Shown: positions 37,654-48,000 of the stretch, piece by piece
How the letters are laid out: every line of letters starts with the position of its first letter
Numbering within the stretch: position 1 is the stretch's first letter
NCBI GenBank assembly: GCA_018661145.1
Contig: JABJIU010000012.1
Coordinates: 1-64,000 of the forward strand
Reading direction: 5' to 3'
Source: Pseudomonadota bacterium
Lineage (GTDB): Bacteria > Pseudomonadota > Gammaproteobacteria > Arenicellales > UBA868
DNA length: 64,000 nt
Notes under the pieces: model-generated
What the model was told of the DNA's origin: nothing
Seen by the model: only the letters and a program-made list of their open reading frames with translations
Database searches by the model: none
Program-made: the position numbers and the translations under genes

Positions 37654-38543
37654 GCATTTCGGAAGATGCAATAGAGCGCCTGGATGAGTTTCCTGAGCAG
37701 TTCACGGAGCTGCACCGCGACACGAAAATGCCCGTCATTATCTTGGGCGCCGCGGCCAACTGGCCTGCCTCTCGTTGGACGCCAGCGACGCTCGCAGCGG
37801 AATTCGGAAACCAGGAAACATCAGCCACCATCCAGTTACCCGAATCAGGTGTTGTATACTTGGAGACCGAGAAGGCGCACCGACGCACCCTCAAGCTGAG
37901 TGAGTTCACTGAACTCATGGGGTCCGGCGCTCCTTGTTACATCGATCAGGCCGACCTCAGCATGTTCCCGGGCCTCGCCGACGCCTGCCTAATTGATACC
38001 CTGATTCCGCAGGGGCGTCGCTTCGTCAATCTATGGATGGGAGCGCGGACCCGCTCTGGCCTGCATTACGACCCGATGGACAATTTTCTCGTGCAAATTT
38101 ACGGGAAAAAAAAGGTATTTCTTGCAGCACCCGCAGAGCGCACTCGGCTCTACCCATTCGCCGACAATATCAGCAAGAGCCGCGTTGATCCGGAACACCC
38201 CGATGTCCGACGTTATCCGCGTGCAGCAAAAGTTATTTTTCTGCACGGGACCCTCAACCCCGGGGATCTGTTGTATATTCCAAGGGGGTGGTGGCACCAT
38301 CTTTGCGCCCCCGTGCAATCCATCTCCGTCAATCTCTGGCATGAACCGACGCTTGCCATGCGGGATGAGTTTGCCGCGATCCTCGCGCTCGGGCCGGCCG
38401 GCTGGGCAACGGTAGTGAAAGATTTCACCTGGCATGGTTTGTTGCGGCAACCATACGAACGGCGGCTGTATAGTCCGCCACCCACCGGAAAACAGCTATT
38501 CGACCTATTCGCCATGACAGTTACTGGGTCAGCAAAGCGATGA
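37650..38543 (+). CDS. JmjC/cupin_8-type 2OG-Fe(II) oxygenase-like protein (tandem paralogue)
   Basis: SGLHYDPMDNFLVQIYGKKKVFLAAPAERTRLYPF...NPGDLLYIPRGWWHHL. ATGA overlap with the upstream gene. Confidence 0.87.
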   Translation: MSISEDAIERLDEFPEQFTELHRDTKMPVIILGAAANWPASRWTPATLAAEFGNQETSATIQLPESGVVYLETEKAHRRTLKLSEFTELMGSGAPCYIDQADLSMFPGLADACLIDTLIPQGRRFVNLWMGARTRSGLHYDPMDNFLVQIYGKKKVFLAAPAERTRLYPFADNISKSRVDPEHPDVRRYPRAAKVIFLHGTLNPGDLLYIPRGWWHHLCAPVQSISVNLWHEPTLAMRDEFAAILALGPAGWATVVKDFTWHGLLRQPYERRLYSPPPTGKQLFDLFAMTVTGSAKR

Positions 38544-40543
38544 TGATCATTGGCCTTTCGGGCGGTTTCGACCCTAGCTGGCGCCTCAGCTACGACCTTT
38601 CAAACGACTACTTTCATGACTCCGCGGCACTGTTGCTGGAAAACGGAAATGTGGTCGCCGCAGTAGAGCAGGAACGCCTTAATCGGATAAAACATACTAA
38701 CCGTAGCGCCATCCCCGCAATCCGCGCATGCTTGGATGCCCATGGCGCCACCATTGAAGACATCGACAGCTTCGCGTACTACGCTACCGAGGCTAACGTC
38801 GATCAGGTCCTCTATTCGTACCACACTCGAATGGGCGTGGGCCCCGAGCGGGTGGGGATTCGAGCCCTTCTCCAAAAATTACTGGAAGAAGAATTCGATT
38901 GCACCATCCCTGCCGAAAAGTTCCATTTTTCTGACCACCACATGTGCCATGCGTTGGGGGCGTACGTCCACTCGGGATTTTCTGATGGACTTGTGATCAC
39001 GCTTGATGGGGCAGGTGAAGGAAACTCAAGTCTAGTTTTACGCGCTCGGGGAACAGACCTCGAACAACTCCGCTGGGTGCCTGATTCGAACTCTCTCGGA
39101 TACTTCTATCGTGAGGTAATCCGCTTCCTCGGTTACGACATGTTCGAGGAATACAAGGTGATGGGTCTCGCACCCTATGGGGACCCCAGCCGCCACCGCA
39201 GCTTATTCGAAACGCTATACGATTTGCTCCCTGAGGGAGAATACGTTGTCTATTTACATCGTATATCCGACCTACATTCACTGCTCGCGCCACGGAAGGC
39301 GGGAGAACCCTTCACCACCCTGCACAAAGACATTGCCGCGTCCTTACAGGAGGCCTTGGAGGTGTTGGTCTTTCACATGCTACGGCACTTCCGAAAAACC
39401 ACGGGCGAGACCCGTCTATGCCTGTCCGGCGGCGTGGCGCTCAACTCGAGCCTCAACGGCAAGATCTTGCTTTCCGGATTGTTCGATCAGGTGTTCGTAC
39501 ATCCAGCCTCCCACGATGCCGGCGGCGCCTTGGGCGCTGCAATAGACGCCCACCGAACGCTGTGCCCGAACATACCGGTGGGCAAGCTCGATCATCTGTT
39601 CCTTGGCAAGGACATTGGCGATATCCCGAGCGTTTGCGCGGGCATAGAACGGTGGAGATCGTTGGTCACGGTCGAGCATCTGGAGAATCCATGCGCAACT
39701 GCGGCGCAGATGCTAGCCAATGGCAAGGTCATAGGATGGGTGCAAGGACGCTCTGAGTTCGGTCCTCGCTCACTCGGAAACCGCAGCATTCTTGCCGATC
39801 CTCGCCCGGCCGAGAACATGACCCGCATCAACAAGATGATTAAAAAGCGTGAAGGCTACCGACCGTTCGCCCCCAGTGTTCTGGCACAGCATGTCGAAGA
39901 ATATTTCGACGTACCGCCCGGTGCCACAGAACTTCCCTACATGATCTGTGTAGTGCCCGTGCGGTCAGAAAAACGGGCGCTACTCGGAGCGGTGACACAT
40001 GTAGACGGTACCGCGCGCGTTCAGACGGTCACGTACTTGCAGAACAAACGCTACTTCAAACTCATCGAAGCTTTTGAAGAATGCACCGGCGTACCAGTCC
40101 TGCTCAATACCTCGTTCAACAACAATGCCGAGCCCATTGTCGACACGCTTGACGAAGCAATAGCATGCTATCTCACCACCGGCCTTGATGCTCTTTTTCT
40201 GGGAGACTTCCTGATAACACGTGCGAACGAGGACTGGACTGGCCTCTCAGAAATGGCCGTAGTCGTGCCAGACACGGTCGCGGTTCAACACGTCGACAAG
40301 AGCACCGGCAAGAACAAACGCACACAGTCCCGAGAGCTAGTCACTCTAGCCAGCAATCGTCGCCGCCGGCAGGTGTCTGAAGAGACATGGAAACTCCTGC
40401 TGACGACCAGACAAAAGCGTACATTGGCAGACCTCATGGACGCTGCCGGTTTGGAGGCACAAGCCCGCGAAGCGGTACTAAGCGAGCTGCGAGAACTGTG
40501 GGGTGAACGCCTGATCCTCGTTCTGCCGATTGAGGCTAATTAG
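38540..40543 (+). CDS. O-carbamoyltransferase (NodU/CmcH/TobZ family)
   Basis: HDSAALLLENGNVVAAVEQERLNRIKHT; DHHMCHALGAY; ITLDGAGEGNSS; CLSGGVALNSSLNGKI; WVQGRSEFGPRSLGNRSILADPR; VLLNTSFNNNAEPIVDT. Confidence 0.95.
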   Translation: MMIIGLSGGFDPSWRLSYDLSNDYFHDSAALLLENGNVVAAVEQERLNRIKHTNRSAIPAIRACLDAHGATIEDIDSFAYYATEANVDQVLYSYHTRMGVGPERVGIRALLQKLLEEEFDCTIPAEKFHFSDHHMCHALGAYVHSGFSDGLVITLDGAGEGNSSLVLRARGTDLEQLRWVPDSNSLGYFYREVIRFLGYDMFEEYKVMGLAPYGDPSRHRSLFETLYDLLPEGEYVVYLHRISDLHSLLAPRKAGEPFTTLHKDIAASLQEALEVLVFHMLRHFRKTTGETRLCLSGGVALNSSLNGKILLSGLFDQVFVHPASHDAGGALGAAIDAHRTLCPNIPVGKLDHLFLGKDIGDIPSVCAGIERWRSLVTVEHLENPCATAAQMLANGKVIGWVQGRSEFGPRSLGNRSILADPRPAENMTRINKMIKKREGYRPFAPSVLAQHVEEYFDVPPGATELPYMICVVPVRSEKRALLGAVTHVDGTARVQTVTYLQNKRYFKLIEAFEECTGVPVLLNTSFNNNAEPIVDTLDEAIACYLTTGLDALFLGDFLITRANEDWTGLSEMAVVVPDTVAVQHVDKSTGKNKRTQSRELVTLASNRRRRQVSEETWKLLLTTRQKRTLADLMDAAGLEAQAREAVLSELRELWGERLILVLPIEAN

Positions 40544-40548
40544 TCACT

Positions 40549-43500
40549 ATGGCTAGTTCGAAGATCAAGGTTCAGAACGTCTATCCGCTTACGCCTATGC
40601 AGGAGGGTATGCTTTTTCATGCGCTCCTAGAACCCGACTCTGCAGCCTATTTCGAGCAACTATCTTGGAGTGTGCGGGGAGAACTGGACGTTGCCGCGTT
40701 CGAGGCAAGCTGGAATACGCTAATCGAACGCCACGCAGTTCTACGCACTATGTTCGTGCACGAGGGGACCGATCGACCTGTGCAGGTCGTTCTCGAATCC
40801 CGCCCTATTTCGGTCCTGGAATTGGATCTTCGGGGACCAGGATGTGACGAACGTGCTGAGGAGTACCGGCTTGCAGATCGCGATCGACCATATGTACTAG
40901 CCCGTGATCCATTGCTGCGGGTCATGGTCTTGCGAGTTGCGGCGGACCGTTTCGAGATCGTGTGGAGCCACCATCACATCATTCTTGATGGATGGTCCAT
41001 TGGCTTGCTGATAGCCGAACTACTTGAGATCTACATAGCACTCAGGGCGAATGTCATTCCGAAGCTAGCCACAACGCCGTCGTTCGCCACATTCGTCAAG
41101 TGGTTACAAGCCCAAGACCGAGACGACGCGCTAGATTACTGGGCGCGCCGTCTTCAGGACTGCGAAGAACCAACTGGCATTAACCATACACGACGAACGG
41201 ATGCTGTCCTTGGCGGCGCACGCGAGACCATCCACTTCGAACTCGGCGTCGCCACTACAGAAGGACTCAAAGCTCTGGCCTCAGGCCGGGAATCCACGCT
41301 TGCCATGATCTTGCAGGCTATATGGGCTTTGCTGCTCAGCCGCTATACAGATCGAGGAGACGTCGTGTTCGGGTCCGTCGTCTCCGGTCGCCCTCCTGAG
41401 ATACCCGGCGTCGAAGGCATCGTTGGGAACTTCATCAACACCATCCCTATCCGGGTCCGATTGGACGAGGGAGGGACCTTCAATGAGCTGCTGGCACGGA
41501 TGCAGCTAGATGCCGCCTACGCCAATGCATTTGAGCACTTGGCACTCAGCGAGATATTGGCTCAGACCCGGCTCGGGGATGCGCTCTTCGGTACCCTTGT
41601 CTCGTTCGCCAACTACCCGGTGGACCCTAAGCTGACCGGTGAAGCCGGGTGGTCGGGTGTGGGATTCGGCGTGGACGCTGCGCGCCACGTAGAACAGACC
41701 CACTACGATGTCGATGTGCAATTCATACCTACCCCAGAACTGCAGGTGCGCATTAGCTATGCCCGTCAGTTCCATTGTGCGGCGCAGATGGAGGAGATCG
41801 AGGGGCATTTTGTCGCTGTGGCAGAGGCAATCCTCGCAGATCCGGATACGCTTCTGGATGACATTGATCTGCTGAGTGTTGACGAACATTTGGCTTTGAC
41901 TAGCGGCATTGGTTCAGACGAGCCCCCCAACAGCGCAGATACCCTAACCACCGCGTTTGAACAACAGGCAGCACGGACCCCCAGGGTGATGGCCGTGGAG
42001 GCAGAGGATGCTCGTCTTACCTATGCCGAACTGGACCGTCGCGCTAACCAACTCGCTCTAGCGATCGCGAGCGCCACCCGAATCGAAACGGATACGACAA
42101 TCGCCGTCTTCGTTGAGCGCACGACTGACCTGCCTGTTGCCCTACTGGCGGTGCTCAAATCAGGTGCCGCGTATGTGCCAATTGATCCGTCGCTACCCCT
42201 TGAGCGAGCAAAACAAATTATCTCTGACGCGAATTGCAGCGCTATCGTTGCATCGCACAGCACTGCCGCAGACTGCAAGGCTATATCGCTCGTTCCCATT
42301 GTGGAAGTGGGCGGGTATTCGACTATGTCAACGCTTTTCGAATCCGCCCGGGTACATCCCACCGACCTAGCATATATAATTTATACCTCCGGCTCCACGG
42401 GACAACCTAAGGGAGCAATGATAGAGCACCGGTCGGTCCTCAATCTTGTTCATGGGTTAAATTTGAAAGTGTATAGAGGCCATAAAGAGGTTGCTCTGCG
42501 CATCGCACTGCTCGCCTCCTACGCTTTCGATGCTTCGGTGCAGCAGATCTTCCCGGCACTCCTGCTTGGTCATACGTTAGTTATCGTGGATGAGGAGACG
42601 AAGCAGGACGGCGCTCGACTTAATCGCTTCCTGGCGAAACGTGAGATAGATCTGTTCGATGCCACGCCGACCCTGCTTCGGGTCATGGTGCATTCGGACG
42701 GTTTCGCCGCAGTGCAGCGAAACGTCCTCCATGCGCTGGTCGGTGGTGAACCCTTGTCTTGGGACCTTACCGCCAAAGCGACAAGTGCCGGCGGCATGCG
42801 TATCAGCAATTTGTACGGTCCGACCGAGTGCTGCGTCGATGCGTCCATTCAATTCGCACTGACTGACCCTGCCTGTGCAGCGTCCACCGTGCCTGTGGGC
42901 CACTCAATGCCCAATGTCCACCTCTTTGTGGTTGGGCGAACCGGTCACCTTGCGCCCATGGGCGCACCTGGCGAAATTTGCATTGCAGGCATCGGGGTCG
43001 GTCGAGGCTATATCAACGACCCACAACTAACGGCTCGTAGGTTCGTTCGGCTGGCGTCGCTTGGTGGCATTCGTCATTACCGAACCTCGGACTACGGACG
43101 AAGGCTCGCGAACGGAACGATTGAACTCCTCGGCCGTACCGACGGCCAAATCAAAGTACGCGGCTATCGTATTGAGCTGGGGGACGTCGAACACCACCTC
43201 GTTACACACCCGTGCGTTGAGCAGGCTGGCGCGTATGTGGCGAGTTCGAGCACCGGCGATGAACTCCGTGCCGCGCTGGTTACCAATGCACGAGTTGATG
43301 CGGATGAGCTGCGGATCCATCTTGGCCGTAGCCTTCCCGAATACATGATCCCTATCCGCATCGTGGTCGTCGACCAACTGCCACGCACCAGCGCCGGCAA
43401 GCTTGACCGGAAACACCTTGCCGTCGCGGAACCAGGCACCAGATTGGAGCTGGGCACGGCCCACGCCCCGCCGCAAAACGATGTCGAGCGTCAACTCGTC

Positions 43501-45051
43501 GAAATATGGCAAGCCGTATTGGAAGTCCCCAGTGTCGGCATTGACGATAACTATTTCTCGTTAGGAGGCGATTCTATAAAAGCCATCCAGATCCTATCGA
43601 GAACTCTCCGCCAGGGATTGCACATAGAGATGCAAGACCTGATGCATCACCGTACCATCCGGCACCTTGCCCCACTCGTAACGCTAAGCGAACCTGTTGC
43701 GCCAGCCGTCAGCGACGCTCAGTCCGCAGGTCACCTCAAGCTTAGTGCCGCCCAAGCCCGATTTTTTACTGAGCATCTGGTGGTGCCTGGCAAGTTTCAT
43801 CACGCAGTTTTGTTCGAAGTCAGGATAGCGATTGATGCCAAAACCCTGGGCGCTGCCTTTGCTGCGGTACGTGACAGACACGAAGGTTTGCGAACCACCT
43901 TTTCTCCGGGGCCAATGGTTGCTCCGCCTGGCGCACCGGCGCCATATGTCAGGGAAGTGACAGACCTTTCGGCAGTGCTCCCGGAAATGATGGCACCTTT
44001 TGACCTAGCAGCCGGCGAATTGTTTCGGTTGGCCATCATCCGGTCAGGAGAAAGCGCCCGACTACTCATCGTGGTCCACCATTTGTGCATCGACGGGGTC
44101 TCTTGGCGCGTTCTGGCAGAGGAGCTCGGCATACTGCTGTCAGCAGCAGTGACCGGGACGACACCATCGCTTCCACACCCGTCTGATGGCTTGACGGATA
44201 TAGCAAACCACTTGGCCAGTCATGCCCAATCGGCGGCGGTGCATGGAGAGTTGGCGTACTGGCAATCGATCGAGGCACGGTGTGGCTCGTTGGTGGAATT
44301 TCCACGGCACAAACCGTCCCTGTATCGCGACAGGAAGACGCTAACATTGGTGCTGGACGCGGCTGCCACCAGCGTTGTTCTGACAACGGCAAACGACGCT
44401 TACGGCACCAGCCCGGAGGATTTGCTTCTCACGGCTCTTGCACGTGCGTTCCACTCGGAAGTGGAGGCGATGTCCACCGGCATCTTGCTCGAGTCACACG
44501 GCCGCTACCCGATGGTTAGCGGAGCCGATGCCAGCCGCACCATCGGCTGGCTCACCAGTCTGTTCCCATTCGTGTTGTCTGTGGACCCGCAGCGCCAAGT
44601 CGGTTTTCAGCTGAAGTCCGTTAAGGAAGCGATCCGCGCAGTGCCTAGTCACGGCATTGGTTATGGACTGCTGCGCTATCTAGAAAACGCGCAACTGGAG
44701 GCAAGGCCTCAGGTGAGTTTTAACTACCTCGGCCAGCTAGATGCAGGGCATTCCGACGCGCCCCTGCGGTTTTTGCCGGACGTCCTCTACGGCAACGTCA
44801 GCCCTGATGCCGAGACACTCGCGGAACTCGAGGTGAGTGCCTACGCACTTGCGGGGCAATTGCGCTTGACGCTGGCATTCAGTGAACAGCGGTTCGAATC
44901 CGTTATGGCAAGTGCGTTGCTCGATGTCTGGAGAAATCAGCTGATGGTCATTGTGGAGCACTGCTCCGACAGGACTCACATTGAGCTGACCCCTGCAGAT
45001 CTCTCATACTCCGACATCACGATTGACGAACTCGAAGACATCTTCAAGTGA
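40549..45051 (+). CDS. NRPS module: C-A-PCP-E (Gln-like A code)
   Basis: NVYPLTPMQEGMLFH and HHHIILDGWS (DCL-like C); A YTSGSTGQPKGAM, hand-read code DAQDLGLVD(K); PCP YFSLGGDSIKAIQ; E HHLCIDGVSWRVL. Confidence 0.93.
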   Translation: MASSKIKVQNVYPLTPMQEGMLFHALLEPDSAAYFEQLSWSVRGELDVAAFEASWNTLIERHAVLRTMFVHEGTDRPVQVVLESRPISVLELDLRGPGCDERAEEYRLADRDRPYVLARDPLLRVMVLRVAADRFEIVWSHHHIILDGWSIGLLIAELLEIYIALRANVIPKLATTPSFATFVKWLQAQDRDDALDYWARRLQDCEEPTGINHTRRTDAVLGGARETIHFELGVATTEGLKALASGRESTLAMILQAIWALLLSRYTDRGDVVFGSVVSGRPPEIPGVEGIVGNFINTIPIRVRLDEGGTFNELLARMQLDAAYANAFEHLALSEILAQTRLGDALFGTLVSFANYPVDPKLTGEAGWSGVGFGVDAARHVEQTHYDVDVQFIPTPELQVRISYARQFHCAAQMEEIEGHFVAVAEAILADPDTLLDDIDLLSVDEHLALTSGIGSDEPPNSADTLTTAFEQQAARTPRVMAVEAEDARLTYAELDRRANQLALAIASATRIETDTTIAVFVERTTDLPVALLAVLKSGAAYVPIDPSLPLERAKQIISDANCSAIVASHSTAADCKAISLVPIVEVGGYSTMSTLFESARVHPTDLAYIIYTSGSTGQPKGAMIEHRSVLNLVHGLNLKVYRGHKEVALRIALLASYAFDASVQQIFPALLLGHTLVIVDEETKQDGARLNRFLAKREIDLFDATPTLLRVMVHSDGFAAVQRNVLHALVGGEPLSWDLTAKATSAGGMRISNLYGPTECCVDASIQFALTDPACAASTVPVGHSMPNVHLFVVGRTGHLAPMGAPGEICIAGIGVGRGYINDPQLTARRFVRLASLGGIRHYRTSDYGRRLANGTIELLGRTDGQIKVRGYRIELGDVEHHLVTHPCVEQAGAYVASSSTGDELRAALVTNARVDADELRIHLGRSLPEYMIPIRIVVVDQLPRTSAGKLDRKHLAVAEPGTRLELGTAHAPPQNDVERQLVEIWQAVLEVPSVGIDDNYFSLGGDSIKAIQILSRTLRQGLHIEMQDLMHHRTIRHLAPLVTLSEPVAPAVSDAQSAGHLKLSAAQARFFTEHLVVPGKFHHAVLFEVRIAIDAKTLGAAFAAVRDRHEGLRTTFSPGPMVAPPGAPAPYVREVTDLSAVLPEMMAPFDLAAGELFRLAIIRSGESARLLIVVHHLCIDGVSWRVLAEELGILLSAAVTGTTPSLPHPSDGLTDIANHLASHAQSAAVHGELAYWQSIEARCGSLVEFPRHKPSLYRDRKTLTLVLDAAATSVVLTTANDAYGTSPEDLLLTALARAFHSEVEAMSTGILLESHGRYPMVSGADASRTIGWLTSLFPFVLSVDPQRQVGFQLKSVKEAIRAVPSHGIGYGLLRYLENAQLEARPQVSFNYLGQLDAGHSDAPLRFLPDVLYGNVSPDAETLAELEVSAYALAGQLRLTLAFSEQRFESVMASALLDVWRNQLMVIVEHCSDRTHIELTPADLSYSDITIDELEDIFK

Positions 45052-48000
45052 TCAATCGGGACAACCTTCAAGACCTCTACCCGCTTGCCCCGATGCAGGA
45101 GGGTATGCTGTTCAGCTGGCTGATGGCGCCTGAATCCAATGCCTATCGTGAGCAAATTGTTTACCGCCTGCGCGGGCCCCTGGACATCTTACGCTTCGAA
45201 AAGGCATGGAAGGCACTGGCCCAACGCCACGACATTCTACGAACAGTTTTTGTTCACGACAAAGCCGATCGCCCGCTTCAAATGGTGCTCAAGGAGGTCG
45301 ATGTCGGGTTTCGTACAGAGGACCTAAGAGGCCAGAAGCGCGAACAACGGGCGACGCACGCTTTGGCCTGCCGTCAGTTGGAGCGCGAACAACCTTTCGA
45401 CCTAGCGCGGGAGTTGTCGTCACGCGTCACAGTAATTCGATTATCCGAGAATGAATTTGAGGTCGTATGGACTTTCCATCACATCATTCTCGACGGCTGG
45501 AGTGTCGGCTTGCTAATGGCCGACCTCCTGCGCCTTTATGCGGGCATTGCGCTTGCGCCGACACCAAAACCCTATAGCCATTATATCAAATGGCTGGAGG
45601 CCCGGGACCAAGCGGCCAGCAGAGAGTTCTGGTGTGAAAGCCTTGCCGGCTACGCGGGTCAGGCAACCCTCCCCTCATCACGCCCCGGCTTCACTTCGCC
45701 CGACTACGAAGCCGCAACAACGACCTTCAACTTCGAGCCGGACGAGACCGCAGGGTTAGAACGCTTCGCCCGCGAACAAGGCGTCACCACAGGTGCTTTG
45801 ACACACGCCCTCTGGGCCATACTACTTAGTCGCTATCAGTCATTCGGCAAAGACATGTCGGGCGGTCACGATCTGGTATTGGGGACGGTGGTATCCGGTC
45901 GCCCGCCGTCACTTTCGGGCGTAGACACTATGGTGGGTCTGTTCACGAACACCGTCCCGTTGCGCCTCAAATTCTCAGATGATGATACTTTGGCGGAGGT
46001 TCTTTCACGAGTGCAGGACGGCATGCTGGCGGTTCAAGAGCATGCCTACCTCCCGCTCGCCGAGCTGCAATCCAAGTCGGGTATGGTAGAGCATGTCATC
46101 GCATACGAGAACTACCCGCGGGACCAGCAAATATCGGCGTCTGTCTCAGCCGGTGAATTTGGCTTCCAAGTAGAATCGGTCGAGGCGCTCGAACAGACGC
46201 CATATGATCTCAACGTCGTTTTTGTTCCCGGCGAGCGGCTCCACGTCACATTCTACTTCAACTCATCGCACTACAGTTATCAGCAGATAGAGCGACTCTT
46301 TGAGCAGCTGCGCACGCTTGCGTTAGCGATAGAGTCGTCACCACGCGCAAAAATTCGTGACCTCGACTTACTTCCAAAGCCGGAACGGGCCCTCCTAGCA
46401 ACCTTCACTAACGATCGTATCGACCGAGCCGGTCCAAAGACTATCAGCGCCTCCGTTGCCCAGCACATTCAGGCGACGCCCGACGCGCCGGCGATTATAG
46501 TCGGCGACAAGGTTCTTACCTACGAACAGCTTGACAGGCGGGTCGCACAGCTCGGCAGAGTTTTGTGCAAGGAGTTTGGCTTGGCTGCCGGGATGCGGGT
46601 AGCAGTAGCAGTCGAACGCGGACCGGAAACCCCGATCGCTTGGCTCGCAATTATGCGAGCGGGCGGAGTCTATGTTCCCATCGATCCGGATTTTCCGGCA
46701 GAACGCACGGCGTTTATGGTCAAGGACAGTAATTGCGCCATGGTTCTAACCGGTGCTGCGCACCTGCAAACACTGCGCGCCACTCTGAAGGACGTGGCTG
46801 TCCATGACATCCGCTCGCTGGCAGCGGCCGGCGCGATAGAACCGGTGCATGACGATCGCATGGTCGATGAAAGCGCCTACGTAATCTACACGTCCGGCTC
46901 TACCGGCCTTCCCAAGGGTGTTGCTGTAGGTCATCTTGGCGTACTGAACGTTGTCGCCCACATGGGCGAGCTTTACCCGATCGGGCTGGGTGATCGAGTA
47001 GTGTTCTTCGCATCACCATCATTCGATGCCTCCATCTGGGAAATGTGTATCGCGCTCTGCCATGGAGCCACGCTCGTGATTGCGGACCAGGCAACCGTAG
47101 CCGATCCAGGCCGCTTTGGTGCTTTCCTGCGTCACCACGGCTGCACAGTTACGATCCTGCCGCCGTCTTATGTGCGCCTTCTAGAACTGGAGGATCTCTC
47201 GGCGCTAAAGCTGTTGGCGACCGGCGGAGAGGCAACGGATACGGTCACTGCAGCTCGGCTCAGCGGTAGGCTCCTCTACGCCAATCTGTACGGACCGACA
47301 GAAACCAGCATCATGGTCACTTCCCACGTGGTGTCACCGCGCACGCGCTACACGCGCTCGGTGCCAATCGGTGCCCCCATACCCAACGTCGAAGCGCTGG
47401 TGTTGGACCAGGAAAACAGACTAGTGCCGATCGGCGCCCCTGGCGAATTATGCGTAGCGGGGGTCAACGTTGCGCTGGGTTACCTCAATCGCCCGGAACT
47501 CAACGCTGAACGGTTCCCCCCGCATCCGATGGACGACGGACAGAGCATGTATCGGACAGGCGACATAGTTCGATGGCTGGACGATGGGACGCTGGAACTC
47601 GTCGGGCGAGTGGACGATCAGGTAAAGGTCCGCGGTCATCGGGTTGAACTCGGCGAAGTACAGGCAGCCCTCCTCTCCTGCCCCGGGGTCCTCCAGGCGG
47701 CTGTCACGGCAGACCAATCCCCGGAGAGGACAGGCGAACTGAGTGCCTACATCGTTTCGCGCGCAGACCTGTCGTCCGCAGAGATTAGAAAGTATTTGCA
47801 GCGTACACTCCCGGAGTACATGATTCCCTCGCTGATCTCGTTCCTGAGTGAGTTGCCGCTGACGACCCAAGGCAAGCTGGATCGCGCAGCCTTGCCGGAG
47901 ATCTACCCCCATCGCCAGTCCCCGTCACCAACGGAAGTATCGTTCAACCCGCTGGAGACAAAGCTCCTGGATATCTGGCGCGAGGTCCACGGCACCCCCA

